From Pseudoips prasinana (taxonomy: Eukaryota; Arthropoda; Insecta; Lepidoptera; Nolidae), in contig OX621234.1 of assembly GCA_951640165.1 (NCBI GenBank), forward strand, positions 2,981,001 through 3,045,000: a stretch of DNA of 64,000 nucleotides. Reading direction: 5' to 3'. Below the pieces are notes generated by a model. That model made no database searches. It was not told the DNA's origin and saw only the letters and a list, made by a program, of their open reading frames with translations. The position numbers and the translations under genes are program-made. This document shows positions 42,440-52,848 of the stretch, in pieces; the stretch's first letter is position 1, and every line of letters begins with the position of its first letter.

Positions 42440-42850
42440 GCCTTTGCGTCTGTTACAGACGATTTACGGCGCATTGTCTGAGAGACATTTCTTTTGGTGG
42501 CTAAACAAACCGATGCGAGAGCGACATAGCCTGCCGCAGGCCTGACAAGAGAAGTTTGCGGTGGTTGGTGTCCAGCCGCTTTCATGTCGCTTCTGTCTCT
42601 TATCAGTAAGTACTCCGAACCAGGCTTCATCACAGATTTTACGACCCTCATGTTTGCGCCATTCAACTCTATTTTCAGCGAGCTTTTCCCAGCAACAGTG
42701 GTCAATTTTAAAAGCGGCCATATCCCGCTTGGCGCAGTCTTAATGCGAAGCGCGATGTCGGTAGACCTCTGCTTCGCTTTAAAGACTACATATAGAGAAA
42801 AATTTGCAAATTTAGTTTTAATTGACATTGTTATTGTAATTATTGACTAA
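42440..42850 (-). pseudogene. LINE C-terminal fragment with C2H2 finger
   Basis: Reverse frame 42721-42464: MAAFKIDHCCWEKLAENRVE, WRKHEGRKICDEAW, then CQACGRLCRSRIGLFSHQKKC at about 42480-42545, a C2H2-type finger that closes the polyprotein of some non-LTR elements. The upstream part is in another frame (KAKQRSTDIALRIKTA), so one indel lies near 42735. Only the tail of the element remains. Confidence 0.7.
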
Positions 42851-43171
42851 GTAAAACTTATTTGATTTATTGCGCGTTTTTAATCTATGGATATTGTATT
42901 AATTATTTGATTTATTGACATTGTAATACTTATTTTGAGTTATTGACATTGAGATTTATAAAAGACATATAGAAATTATAATTTGTTTGTTTTATATATA
43001 GTTAACGCGCAATTGAAAGCAATTTATTTTATGTTAATTTTTTGCATGCCAGCAGGTAAAGTATGGCTGGACTTTTATTTACATTTAATAACATGCACCA
43101 TGTACTCATACTTGCGAAATAAAATATCTTTATATTTCAAGATTCTTCTATCTATCTGCGTATTTTTTTTG
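42851..43171. other. AT-rich, no recognised gene
   Basis: TTATTGACATTG-type motifs recur at 42822, 42913 and 42943, a loose short repeat. Nothing coding. Confidence 0.35.
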
Positions 43172-43277
43172 TAAATACATACTTATATAGATAATTACAC
43201 CCAGACGCATGACAAACGGACATGTTCATGCCCACACATATCTGTCCTGGGTGGGAATTGAACCACCGACCTCTGGC
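43172..43277 (-). mobile_element. SINE-2 5' part
   Basis: AAATACATACTTATATAG, CACCCAGACGCATGAC, TCCTGGGTGGGAATTGAACC. The tail portion (…GATCAGATGGCC) is missing. Confidence 0.7.
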
Positions 43278-43419
43278 GACCGACACGTTCATGATAACGT
43301 TATTAAAAACTTTATTATGATGATGAGGAAATGAATTGAATAGAATTTAAAAGGACAGGGACACTAAACTAAACATAACTTAGGTCTTAATATAAGGACA
43401 CACTATATTTTTTTTATCT

Positions 43420-43648
43420 AGACACACAGATTATCCTAGCTCCAAACTAAGCAAAGCTTGTTTTATGGGTACCAGGCGACGATATACATACTTATATAGA
43501 TAGATAAATACTTATATACATAGAAAACATCCATGACTCAGAAACAAATATTCGTGCTCATCACACAAATATTTGCACTTACCGGGATTCGAACCAAGGA
43601 CCACCAGCTTCATAGGCAGGACCACTACCAACTAGGCTACGGTGACCG
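43420..43648 (-). mobile_element. SINE-1 copy
   Basis: Runs from CTAGACACACAGATTATCC to CTAGGCTACGGTGACC; B box intact in inverse. Confidence 0.88.
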
Positions 43649-44096
43649 TGGAATGGAATCATCAAGTCAAGTCATGGAAGTATCAAGCGTCTTCGCATTA
43701 GCTACCTTGCATATAATCGTCTTCCATTACGAATTACATCATCACCACTTGTCATTACACAATAAGGTACAACGTTTAATAAAATTAAATACTAATGAAA
43801 CACGAAAGTCAAAGGTTGAAGTTACTTACAAATAGTATTGCATTTGTACGTCAAATTGCTCATGTTCCATACGATTACAATCTTAAAGCAATCCCCCGGA
43901 CAAATGGTAAGTTGATTCGGCTAACCCCAGCGATTTGATGCGATTGGTCGTCCAACATTCGGTTGTTGACGCGATTAACGTAGGAAACGTTGAAAACGCG
44001 ATATGTCAATAAATGGAATGTTCGGATCGAGGTGGCACACCGTGGGGTACAAGTTAGAAGAGGAAGAGTGAGTGAGTTAATCGGTTTCATAAAACT
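43649..44096. other. Unassigned
   Basis: No match to other repeats. 43875-44090 has a minus-strand open frame of 71 residues with no recognised motif. Confidence 0.3.
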
Positions 44097-44480
44097 AAAA
44101 AAAACCGACCAAGTGCGAGTTGGACTCGCGCACCGAGGGTTTCGTATAAACCTTAACGTATAAAATTTTACTTGATTTAATTTGATTGTGAGATCACGGA
44201 AAGTATCCTGTAGGTTTTGTTTGATTTGATTATCATATAATTAAAATATTTTTTACTTATATACATAAGTAAAAAATATTTTTATTATAATTATGATAAT
44301 CAAATCAAACAAAACCTACAGAATACTTTCCGTGATCTCACAATCAAATTAAATCAAGTAAAATTTGTCTTAAATTTTACCTCAATCTGTGCCTATAAGA
44401 CGTTGCTTCGTACCAAATTTCCAGATTGTGAGATCACGGAAAGTATCCTGTAGGTTTTGTTTCACTTGTGAGTGTCAATA
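44097..44480 (+). repeat. Family K fragment containing a 204-bp palindrome
   Basis: Opens with AACCGACCAAGTGCGAGTTGG. At 44163-44260 and 44265-44366 about 98-bp arms are inverted with a 4-bp centre. A third direct copy of GATTGTGAGATCACGGAAAG lies at 44426. The normal K 3' end is absent. Confidence 0.75.
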
Positions 44481-44488
44481 ATTTGCGG

Positions 44489-44688
44489 GGCGTAGAAATC
44501 GACCGAGAGAATACCTACCAGAGAACGAGTAGAAGCGTTTTTCTGTGAACTATGACCAACAAACTGCGATCGCCAACCCGTCTGCTAAGCGCGGCGATTA
44601 TGGCAAATCCCCCTTTTCTTTGGGGGCCTCCCCAGTGGGGATTTTGTCCAGCGGTGGACTTACTTTGGCTGACATGATGATGATGAAA
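44489..44688 (+). repeat. Family L copy
   Basis: GGGCGTAGAAATCGACCGAG, CAACCCGTCTGCTAAGCGC, CATGATGATGATGAAAG; one of the better-preserved copies. Confidence 0.75.
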
Positions 44689-44739
44689 GCTTTTTAATGT
44701 GCGGGCAAGATAGCGGCGTGCTACACACACGTGTACACT

Positions 44740-44960
44740 AAAATATTACAGGATACAAGAATACAATAATAACATAGTTACATTAAAAAATTTACAATTG
44801 GTGGCCTTATCACTAAATGTGATACCTTCCAGGCAACCTAGGCAGGGATTGGTGTATGGAGTAACAGAGATGGGGTAGTTGTCAGTGAACAGCAGGTTTG
44901 GAGATGAACCCTATACAATAGTTATGTAGAGTATTAAGTTATTTTCATATTTCTCGGCTG
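44740..44960. repeat. Probable LINE 3' untranslated fragment
   Basis: GGTGGCCTTATCACTAAATG and TACCTTCCAGGCAACC resemble a motif from lepidopteran LINE 3' ends as I remember it. No second copy here. Confidence 0.4.
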
Positions 44961-45139
44961 TATGTTTTAATTACGATAAAATTAAACTTGTAGTTTAATT
45001 TTTTCACAGCATCAACGGACAGGAGACGTTAGCATTTGATATTTCCGGCTTGATACTTCCACGCGTTCCTTAGAAAAAGGGTTTTGGCAGAGAGACGGAC
45101 GGACGGACGTTGAATTTGTGCCTCCCATACATAGTTGTT

Positions 45140-45300
45140 GTGATTTGTAATTTGTGTCCGTCAGTTATACACGCAATTTATAAACGCTGTAAAGAACATG
45201 TCCTTTACATGTTCTTTACTGCGTTTGTAAATTGCGCGGTAGGATATGTTTGAAAAGTACCCCGCGACACATGGATTCATATACCAAGTGCGGGCAATAT
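45140..45300 (+). mobile_element. SINE-3 3' half with a palindrome inserted
   Basis: GTAATTTGTGTCCGTCAG and AGTACCCCGCGACACATGG are SINE-3. Between them, 45172-45201 and 45207-45236 form a near-perfect 30-bp-arm hairpin (CGCAATTTATAAACGCTG / inverse). Confidence 0.75.
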
Positions 45301-45600
45301 ACAAAGTGTTTCTCAGTAGCTGCCACGTCATGCACTGCACGGTAGGGTAAAACAAAATTCGATTCCACATAATTGTAATTTTAAAAAATATTGGATAAGG
45401 AATATCTACCAGAGGATGGGCTGCAGCTTCGTTCTGATTACTATGACCATCTTACTGCGATCGCCAACCCGCCTGCCAAGCGTGGCGATTATGGCATATC
45501 CCCCCAAGACGATTCAGGAGGGAGGCTTGTCCAGCAGTGGACTTATTTAGCTGTAATGATGATGATGATGATGATTGGATAAATATTAGGAATGCCAGCG
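45300..45600 (+). repeat. LINE A 3' untranslated piece split by family L
   Basis: GTGTTTCTCAGTAGCTGCC to GATTCCACATAATTG matches 19134-19200. A family L fragment fills 45399-45577, with ATTGGATAA on both sides (about 45389-45398 and 45578-45586). Confidence 0.75.
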
Positions 45601-46189
45601 ACCTTTACATGTTCTGCTGCTATGGGGCTACGAACATGTATCCCCATACAATAAATTTTACCACCAATTGGAATGCTAAGAATGAGGTCTCTCGAGTCTT
45701 ATGACTTGTACCGCTGTCCCCGTCCGCCATCGCTTGCCCCAAACGATGTTTACATTCAAATACAAAGCGTCCCGCTGTTACTTCAGATTGGAGCGTGGCT
45801 AAGGTTTGCGTAGTATACTAATGAGCTGGTTATACTATAAATAAGCTAGTTTTTCACCCGCAGAAGAAATAAAAGTAATGCTGTAAGATATGTAATCATA
45901 ATAATCATAATAATCATTTATTTGTGAAGCATAGGTAAGAATACAATGATTGGTCTTAAAAAACACTATGTTCTACCATGAGGATGGTGTACAAATCACA
46001 TCTACTTATTTGGTATATGTACCATCTAAGTTTACAATACAAATACAAAATTCTAATATAAAATACAAAATTAAAGTCAAAACAGAAAGTCCAATGGGTA
46101 ACAGTGAAATTCTAAATACAAAATAACTGCTGTATTAACAACTATACGATGAGGATTGAAATATAACTGAAATCGTAGGTCTGTTACCC
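45601..46189. other. Unassigned; likely LINE 3' end near 45895
   Basis: ATAATCATAATAATCATTTATTTGTGAAGC at 45898-45927 looks like a tandem tail in inverse, followed by an untranslated-like stretch. No frame of interest. Confidence 0.35.
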
Positions 46190-46350
46190 AAGAGGGGTAC
46201 CGGAGCAACATACCCGTGTCCCGGGGCTCCCCCATCAGGCGTCAAGAGAAGTCCACGGCAGGTAGGTTTAATCGGTGCGAGTCCAACATATCCACCCGCG
46301 AACACTTTTGGGTGGCATGCGAAGGCATTCCCCCTGCCTTATCAAAAAGA
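46190..46350 (+). repeat. Repeat H copy
   Basis: GAGGGGTACCGGAGCAAC to AAGGCATTCCCCCTGCC; shares about 150 bp with 33860-34018. Confidence 0.7.
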
Positions 46351-47017
46351 AAGATATTACGCAATGAAAATGTCTTATTTTTCTAGATGTCAAATCTCGG
46401 CACCACGTATGAATATAACGTTCGCGTTATGGTTCTCCATATAATGATACGCCCTCTCTTGCATGTCCCTGCACGTAACCGCCCAGAATCGAGGTTTGAA
46501 CCCACACACCCTCCGGCGCGGTTATTTAGTTTGTAAATCTAGCTAGATGGCTAGAGCCCTCGCTCGCTTCTATAGTCCGCTGAAGCAATGAAAGCCTCTA
46601 AGGCTAACTGTACTCGAAATTTATAAAAGCTAATGATCCAGTTGGTTGTCAGTTGACTGGTATTTTACCTCAAATGGTCTAACCTTCTTTATATTCCCGT
46701 ATCCATTTTAGTCAGTCTGCCCCGTGGTCGATTTTGCTCGGTTTCGCCTCTATCGGTATCACATGGTCGAGGCAAATTTAATTTTGACATCACTTTGATT
46801 TCAGAGGCGACGTATCAGGGGTGCGCTTCCAATCGCGAGGGCAGTGGTCGATGGCGAATCCAATTTTGCTATCACGTAACTTGATCGCTAGATGCCAATA
46901 ACCTTCGACTGGATTTGCCGCTTTATAGGTATAGTCACTCCTTTTTAGATATTTTTGTGATGCATTCAAATATAAAGGTATTGCCGATGAGCAGAGCTTA
47001 CCTATTAGTAATAATGA
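46351..47017. other. No recognised gene
   Basis: AATCGAGGTTTGAACCCAC at 46486 resembles an inverse B box but there is no matching head. Remaining sequence not assigned. Confidence 0.35.
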
Positions 47018-47549
47018 GACGTTATTCACATACGACCATTTGATCTCAGAACTAAGCAGAGCTTGTACCTACTATGGAAACCAGATAATTACACATACAT
47101 ACATACATAGACTCACGCCTGTTTCCCAGAGGGTTAGACAGATACAACGGATTTCCATTTCTCACGCACGATCTTTGCATACCTCTTTTACCGTCATTAT
47201 ATTCTTCATACATGGTCGCCGGTTTAGGGTACTTCTGACCTGCCCTTTATTGAGAACGTCTCGAATTTGGTCAAAGAATATTCGACGTGGTCTTCCCCTT
47301 CCGGTTGTCCCATTCGCACACGCCAGGTTTACTTCTTTTGTCAATCTTCTTTCATTCATCCTTTCTAAATGGCCAAACCATCTCAGCATACTTTTTTAAT
47401 CAATACCAGATAATTGATATACATATATAGATAATTACAGGCTCAGGACAGAGAGATATAGATATGTATATGAACACATAAATATATGTGGTGGGTGGGA
47501 ATCGAACCCACGACCTCGGCAATCTGCCAACCACGCCAAGCCGCCCGTC
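47018..47549 (-). mobile_element. SINE-2 copy split by an RTE-2 fragment
   Basis: 47018-47090 is the inverse tail (TTGATCTCAGAACTAAGCAG), 47405-47549 the inverse body and head (GGTGGGAATCGAACCCACG, CAACCACGCC). The 11-bp ACCAGATAATT occurs at both 47080-47090 and 47405-47415. Confidence 0.85.
47091..47404 (-). pseudogene. RTE-2 C-terminal fragment
   Basis: Reverse frame 47389-47162: MLRWFGHLERMNERRLTKEV, GRGRPRRIFFDQIRDVLNKG, NRRPCMKNIMTVKEVCKDR. This is the C-terminal tail of an RTE-type reverse transcriptase. It ends at the plus-left side in (CATA)n tail. 5'-truncated; frame intact over 75 codons. Confidence 0.85.
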
Positions 47550-47601
47550 TGTCGTCGTATCAGGGATGCTTGCGCCGTCGAATATAATGTTCAAAACAAT
47601 G

Positions 47602-47760
47602 TTTCAGAAATCTTTAAAATGAATTGTATAAATTTTAAGTGCGGGTGGGAATCGAACCCACGACCACGGGGATCCGGCCCATGTGCGTTAACCGCTCCGC
47701 CACCGCACCAGGTACTGAACACTTCAAATTTATACAACCCATTCGTTCGATATTTCTTAA
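47602..47760 (-). mobile_element. tRNA-like core enclosed by inverted repeats
   Basis: The core at 47640-47712 on the minus strand is GGTGCGGTGGCGGAGCGG, a variable-arm-like centre and GGTTCGATTCCCACCCGCAC, which can form an acceptor-like GTGCGG/CCGCAC pairing. TTGTATAAATTTTAAGTG (47625-47642) and CACTTCAAATTTATACAA (47721-47738) are inverted around it. It is not an obviously functional tRNA. Confidence 0.55.
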
Positions 47761-48366
47761 CGCATTTAAGTCGTATGTTCAAAATATTCTAATAGTCTCT
47801 TGACATCTGCCGATTATACACTCACATGGCCGCAGCATTTTTGAAGTGAAAACTTCTTAAGCGGCGTTGTGCACTTCTTGTTAGATTTTTTACAGCCTGC
47901 CTAACGAAATAAGTACTATTTTTTATATTTATTCTCACCATATGGAGGGAAGCAATTATTATGTAATGTACTTAATTAAAAATAGTTTTCACTTCTACCA
48001 CCATGATTTTTTTTAAAATTTTATGATATAAATCAGCAGTTGCTAACCTAACGTAGCTCATGAATAAAAAAAATCCTCCGTCTTACGAATATTCGATCAG
48101 GTCACGTGCCTGACGCAAGTTATCATTAACCCATCCAAAAAGAGTGCACAAATCCGTTAACGAAGCTTTCATGTCAAAAAAAAAATAGTCTGTTCTTTAG
48201 TTATCTTTTGTGAAGTATGATGACTAAATACCTTTTTGTTGTAGCAGCTAGCACTATGGCCCAGTATGAAAATAAGCAGTACAGAAACTACCTATAAAAC
48301 AGTCGAAACGGTACACTCACACAAACATACGCATCGACAAGACCCCTAAGCGGTTGTCGTGGTGCT
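47761..48366. other. No recognised gene
   Basis: AT-rich; no family match in the window. Confidence 0.3.
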
Positions 48367-48373
48367 AATATAA

Positions 48374-48543
48374 TCATCATCATCATCATCATTACAGCTA
48401 AATAAGTCCACTGCTGGACAAGCCTCCCTCAAGAATCGTCTTGGGGGGATATGCCATAATCGCCACGCTTGTCAGGCGGGTTGGCGATAGTAAGATGGTC
48501 ATAGTAATCAGAAGGAAGCTGCTGCCCATCCTCTGGTAGATAT
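48374..48543 (-). repeat. Family L copy
   Basis: CATCATCATCATCATTACAG tail in inverse, TTGGGGGGATATGCCATAAT and GGTAGATATTCCCTAATA at the 5' end. Very close to the 45399 copy. Confidence 0.75.
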
Positions 48544-48548
48544 TCCCT

Positions 48549-48868
48549 AATATAATAATAATACTGAATTAATACCTTAATATAGACAGAACCATTCAGA
48601 CAATATGTAGTAAAATTTAAATTTCAATACATAATATTAAAAACTTCAACTAAACATAATCTCCTTGACAATAACTTAATACAAGCTAGCTAAATGTCAC
48701 TACCATTATAAAATAAATTGTATAAATGTTTTAACATTCCGTATACCTAAATATCTGTAATAAGTAACTAGAAACAATAACTGTATTACTACAAACATGT
48801 TCTGACTATTTACAAGCGCTTTTTTAAAGTCTACCTGAATAAAAACCTTTTTTATTTATTTTATTTTA
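48549..48868 (+). repeat. Family-5 3' end
   Basis: AATACCTTAATATAGACAG through GTGAATAAAAACC-type tail; diverged relative to the copy 160 bp downstream. Confidence 0.75.
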
Positions 48869-49025
48869 TTTATTTAAAACGAGTGGTCGCGTATAAGTTT
48901 ATCTCCACAATATTTTTAAAAAACCACGTGCGTATTGCGTAGTATTCGGCTGTTTTAACTCGGCTTCATCAAAACGGGAGCTTTCGTATTTTAACCGTCC
49001 TGTTGATTTATAAAACAAATATGAT

Positions 49026-49421
49026 TAATAATGAACCCACTGAGTTTGTTTCGCTGGGTCTTCTCAGTTGGGGCGCATTGGATCCGGTGGTAGCATTAAA
49101 GCGCGACCGTCGTTATTAACACAAGGTCCGTCATAATAATAATACCTTAAAATAGACAGAACCATTGACAATATGTAGTAAAAATATTAGACTTAAACTA
49201 GATAATTAAAAATAATTTCTTGACAATAACTTGATACGAGCTAGCTAAATATCAATGCTATAATAAAATAAATTTTATAAATGTTTTCATGCAATGTGTA
49301 CCTAAATACCTATGTTACTAGAGATAATAATGTATACAACTATATTACTACAAACATGTTCTGACTATTTACAAGCGCTTTTTTAAAGTCTACGTGAATA
49401 AAAACCTTTTTTATTTTTTTC
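49026..49421 (+). mobile_element. Family-5, longest uninterrupted copy
   Basis: Coding tail NEPTEFVSLGLLSWGALDP, VALKRDRRY and TAA at 49027-49120, then the full 3' untranslated region to the T-rich tail at 49421. Reference for reading the LINE B insertion. Confidence 0.8.
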
Positions 49422-49423
49422 TA

Positions 49424-49657
49424 ATGAAATCGTAGGAAAGTCAAAACTGTACATTGAATATTTTTTAAAAGGATACTTGGCGCGTGATCTACAATCGATA
49501 TCGAAGCCAAAAATATAGTTTTTAGTATTTTTGTCTGTTTATCTGTATGTATGTCCGGACTAAAATACGGCATGGATTTACTTCAAATTTTGCATGAATA
49601 GAGGTCGGGTCAACATATAGGCTACATATCACCTAGGGGGAGGAGCTGTGATCTATA
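49424..49657 (-). repeat. CTAGCTG-family repeat, 5'-truncated
   Basis: From AAATCGTAGGAAAGTC to GGAGGAGCTGTGATC. The CTAGCTG end is missing, and a full copy follows directly in the same orientation. Confidence 0.8.
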
Positions 49658-49970
49658 CATATAATAAAATCGTAGGAAAGTCAAAACTGTACATTGAATA
49701 TCTTTTTAAAAGGATACTTGGGGCGTGATCTACAATGGATGTAGAAGCCAAAAATATAGTTTTTATAATTTTTGTCTGTTTGTCTGCTTGTCTGTATGTA
49801 TGTCCGGGCTAAACTCAGAAAGTACTGCATGGATTTACTTCAAATTTTGCATGAATATTACTAAGAGATCGGGTCAACGTATAGGCTACATATTATCATG
49901 CTATCAGCTCCTCCAGCTGTGATAATTTATAAAACTTAACGCTGGTGAAACCGCGGGGCACAGCTAATAG
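49658..49970 (-). repeat. CTAGCTG-family repeat
   Basis: Inverse copy ending CGCGGGGCACAGCTAATAG. With its left neighbour it makes a head-to-tail pair. Confidence 0.82.
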
Positions 49971-50257
49971 GTATCTAAAACATTACAAATTACAACCCTA
50001 CAGCTTCAATAGCGTAGATAATTATTTCATGAACTAGGCTTAGTTACCTTACTGTCCATATTTATGAATACTGTGGCTATGGTTATGAATAGTTTTGAAG
50101 CCACGTGCCAGTTATAAAGGTCAGGGTGGACGCGACACGTTTTAATTATTCGGACATTGTGTCACATGTTCGTTACAGACAGTGCATCCCTTTAGACCGT
50201 AAAGTTATGAGATTTACATCAGCACTGCGAACTGTTTAGATAACCAGTAAGATATTA

Positions 50258-50513
50258 TTGACGATCACCGTAGCCTAGTTGGTAGTGATCCTGCCTACGA
50301 AGCTGGTGGTCCTGGGTTCGAATCCCGGTAAGTGCAAATATTTGTGTGATGAGCACGAATATTTGTTCCTGAGTCATGGATGTTTTCTATGTATATAAGT
50401 ACTTATCTATCTATATAAGTATGTATATCGTCGCCTGGTACCCATAGTACAAGCTTTGTTTAGTTTGGGGCTAGGATGATCTGTGTGACATTGTCCCCAG
50501 ATATTATTATTAT
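50258..50513 (+). mobile_element. SINE-1 copy
   Basis: Full length, head ACGATCACCGTAGCCTAG, B box GGTTCGAATCC, tail (ATT)n. Confidence 0.88.
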
Positions 50514-50577
50514 ATTATATCCTCACAAGATTTTTATGATTTTCATAATATATTAAAATGGTACTTAAAACAAAATA

Positions 50578-50725
50578 ATATAAAAAAGGTTTTTATTCGC
50601 GTGGACTTTAAAAAAGCGCTTGTGACATAACATGATTGTAGTAATATAGTTAAGTAGGTACCTATACATAATTATGTCTAGTTACATATAGATATTTAGG
50701 TACACGGAATGTTCAAAACATTTAA
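50578..50725 (-). repeat. Family-5 3' fragment
   Basis: AAAAAGGTTTTTATTCGCG to GATATTTAGGTACACGG; only the terminal 150 bp. Confidence 0.7.
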
Positions 50726-50741
50726 AAATTATAGATTTTCT

Positions 50742-51013
50742 TTTTTATATATCAGAGGGCGATAAACGAGCAAGTGGGCCACCTGATGGTAAGTGACCAC
50801 CGCCACCCATGGACACTCGCAACACCAGAGGAGTCGCGGATGCGTTGCTGACCCTTCCCCAACCCAATGAGCTCTGGCGACCTTACTCACACGCATAAAC
50901 ACAACATTAAGTTATTAATGTTATTATTAAGGAATGTTTTCTGTAAGGTGTAGGTACTTCCCCAGTCGGGCAGCTCTTTGAGCGAATGAACGCTGTGCCC
51001 TACCTCTCTTAAA
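50742..51013 (-). mobile_element. Retroposon R copy
   Basis: From ATCAGAGGGCGATAAACG (tail side) to CCTACCTCTCTTAAAATG. Includes CATGGACACTCGCAACACC. Confidence 0.8.
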
Positions 51014-51102
51014 ATGATATTTAGCTTAGCTTAAAATTATCTTTTAAGATACCTAAGGAATATATAATAATCTTAAATTAAGGTTTCTTTATTTACTAGA
51101 CG

Positions 51103-51190
51103 TAATTTGTGTCCGTCTTTTATTATGTTTATAAAGTACCCCGCGACACAGGGATTAGAAACCGTAGTGTGGGCGTTGTCTTTTCTAAAC
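51103..51190 (+). mobile_element. SINE-3 3' fragment
   Basis: ACGTAATTTGTGTCCGTC, AAGTACCCCGCGACACAGG and GGGCGTTGTCTTTTC. Confidence 0.7.
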
Positions 51191-51239
51191 AAAAAAAACG
51201 TAATTAATGCGCAACTGCAACTGCAAATAATATCATGTC

Positions 51240-51361
51240 TTTTATCTTAAGGCCAAAATAACGCAGGGCCTCAATTCCAAAGTCTTCCACCAGTGTGTCT
51301 TGCCAGTGATGACTTACGGAACTGAGCCGTGGTCGCTCACTATGGGCCTTATTAGAAGGCT
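51240..51361 (+). pseudogene. RTE-1 fragment, upstream part
   Basis: Frame reading VFHQCVLPVMTYGTEPWSLT and MGLIRRL, i.e. the sequence normally directly before KVTQRAM. Confidence 0.75.
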
Positions 51362-51736
51362 CATCATCATCATCATCATATCAGCCGAAAGACGTCCACT
51401 GCTCGACAAAGGCCTCTCCAAAAGATCTCCACAATTGCCGGTCTTGCGCTATTCGCAACCAGCAGTTTCCAGCGACCCGCACTAGATCATCGGTCCATCT
51501 TATAGGGGGCCTGCCCACGCTGCGTCTTCCGATTCGTGGTCGCCACTCGACAACCTTTCCGCCCCAACGGCTGTCGGTTCTACGAGCTATGTGCCCCCCA
51601 CTGCCACTTCAGTCTAGCAATTCTTCGGGCTACGTCGGTGACTTTGGTTCGCCTGCGGATTTAGACATTTCTGATTCGACCCCGCAGGGAAACTCCGAGC
51701 ATAGCCCTCTCCATTGCTCTTTGGGTGACCTTGAAT
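51362..51736 (-). pseudogene. RTE-1 fragment, downstream part, inverted
   Basis: Starts with the inverse (ATG)n tail CATCATCATCATCATATC at 51362 and ends GGGTGACCTTGAATCTTC at 51736, i.e. KVTQ in inverse. Thus it begins exactly where the preceding plus-strand fragment breaks off. Confidence 0.8.
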
Positions 51737-51880
51737 CTTCGTGTAGCGACCACGAACCGGTGATACAGCGTGGGCATGCCCCCTACAAGATGGATCGATA
51801 ATAATGTGTGGCTTGATAGCGGCAATTGTGGAGATTTTTGTCCAGCAGTGGACGTCTTCCGGCTGCTATGATGATGGTAT
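51737..51880 (+). pseudogene. RTE-1 fragment, third piece
   Basis: GCGACCACGAACCGGTGATA, CCCCCTACAAGATGG, GCAATTGTGGAGATTTTTG, ending ATGATGATGG. Internally deleted relative to 35254-35579. Confidence 0.7.
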
Positions 51881-51987
51881 CTAGAGGCCTAGCCAAATAC
51901 TACGCGATTCAGTTTTAGAATGGTCATTAGAGATTGCTCAAAAGTAACGTAATTTTATATGAAGTCTGTCTGTTACTGGTTACTGTA

Positions 51988-52112
51988 TTAATGGTAGTGT
52001 CAGCTAAGTCCATACAAAATTATATTAAAATCGCTCCAGCCATTTAGACGTGAAGAAGTAACAAACATACACACTCACACGCACAGTTTCGAGTTTATAA
52101 TATTAGTGTGAT
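51988..52112 (+). repeat. Repeat Q copy
   Basis: GTCAGCTAAGTCCATACAAA, AAATCGCTCCAGCCATTTAG and ATAATATTAGTGTGAT. Confidence 0.6.
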
Positions 52113-52435
52113 AATCAGATGTCCCTTCTTTCTGTCCATTCGCAGATTTATTTATTATATTGTAAGTATTAGCTTTTATATTTACAATTTCAATAACAGT
52201 TCGTGTTATAATTATAAGTGTTTGAGTGCGTGTTACGACAGGTGGCGCCTCCCTCCGTTACCGGAAGCTCGCCGGGGCTTGAGCGGAAACACCGCGTGCG
52301 ATAGGCGTGTGATTTAATTTTTATTTGTTTAGAGGCACCGAGAAACTTTTGGTACTGAAATACCTACTCACGTATTTAACGAACAATTTTTTTGCGAGTT
52401 TTATTTGTAAATTGAAATACTATTAGGTCAAACTC

Positions 52436-52508
52436 GTCATATCAGCCGAAAGACTCCTACTGCTGGACATAGGCCTCCCGCAAAGATCTCCACAACTGTC
52501 GGTCTTTA
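52436..52508 (-). repeat. RTE-1 tail remnant
   Basis: ATATCAGCCGAAAGACTCC to AACTGTCGGTC; about 70 bp of the 3' end. Confidence 0.65.
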
Positions 52509-52531
52509 TTTTTTTATTTATTATTATTACT

Positions 52532-52848
52532 TACTAGCTGTGCCCCACGGTTTTACTCGCGTTAAATTTTATAAATTATCACAGCTACTCCCCCGTAGGT
52601 GATAGCGTGATAATATGTAGCCTATATGTTGACCCGACCTCTTAGTCATATTCATGCAAAATTTGAAGTAAATCTATGCAGTACTTTTTGAGCTTAGCCC
52701 GGTCATACATACAGACAAACAGACAAAAATTCTAAAAACTGTATTTTTGGCTTTGATATCTACTGCAGGACACGCCGCCGGTATCATTTATAAAAAATAT
52801 TCAATGTACAGTTCTGACTTTCCTACGATTTTATAATATGTATAGATA
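52532..52848 (+). repeat. CTAGCTG-family repeat
   Basis: Complete from ACTAGCTGTGCCCCACGG to TTATAATATGTATAGATA. Confidence 0.82.

Noticed and set aside
47640..47712. Functional tRNA-Leu/Ser gene
   Set aside because: The acceptor stem is only partly paired and the anticodon arm is unclear by eye; inverted arms suggest a mobile element.
51240..51880. Twin-priming inversion
   Set aside because: The inverted piece is the 3' part with its tail adjoining the upstream fragment, not a 5' inversion, so the usual twin-priming geometry does not fit.
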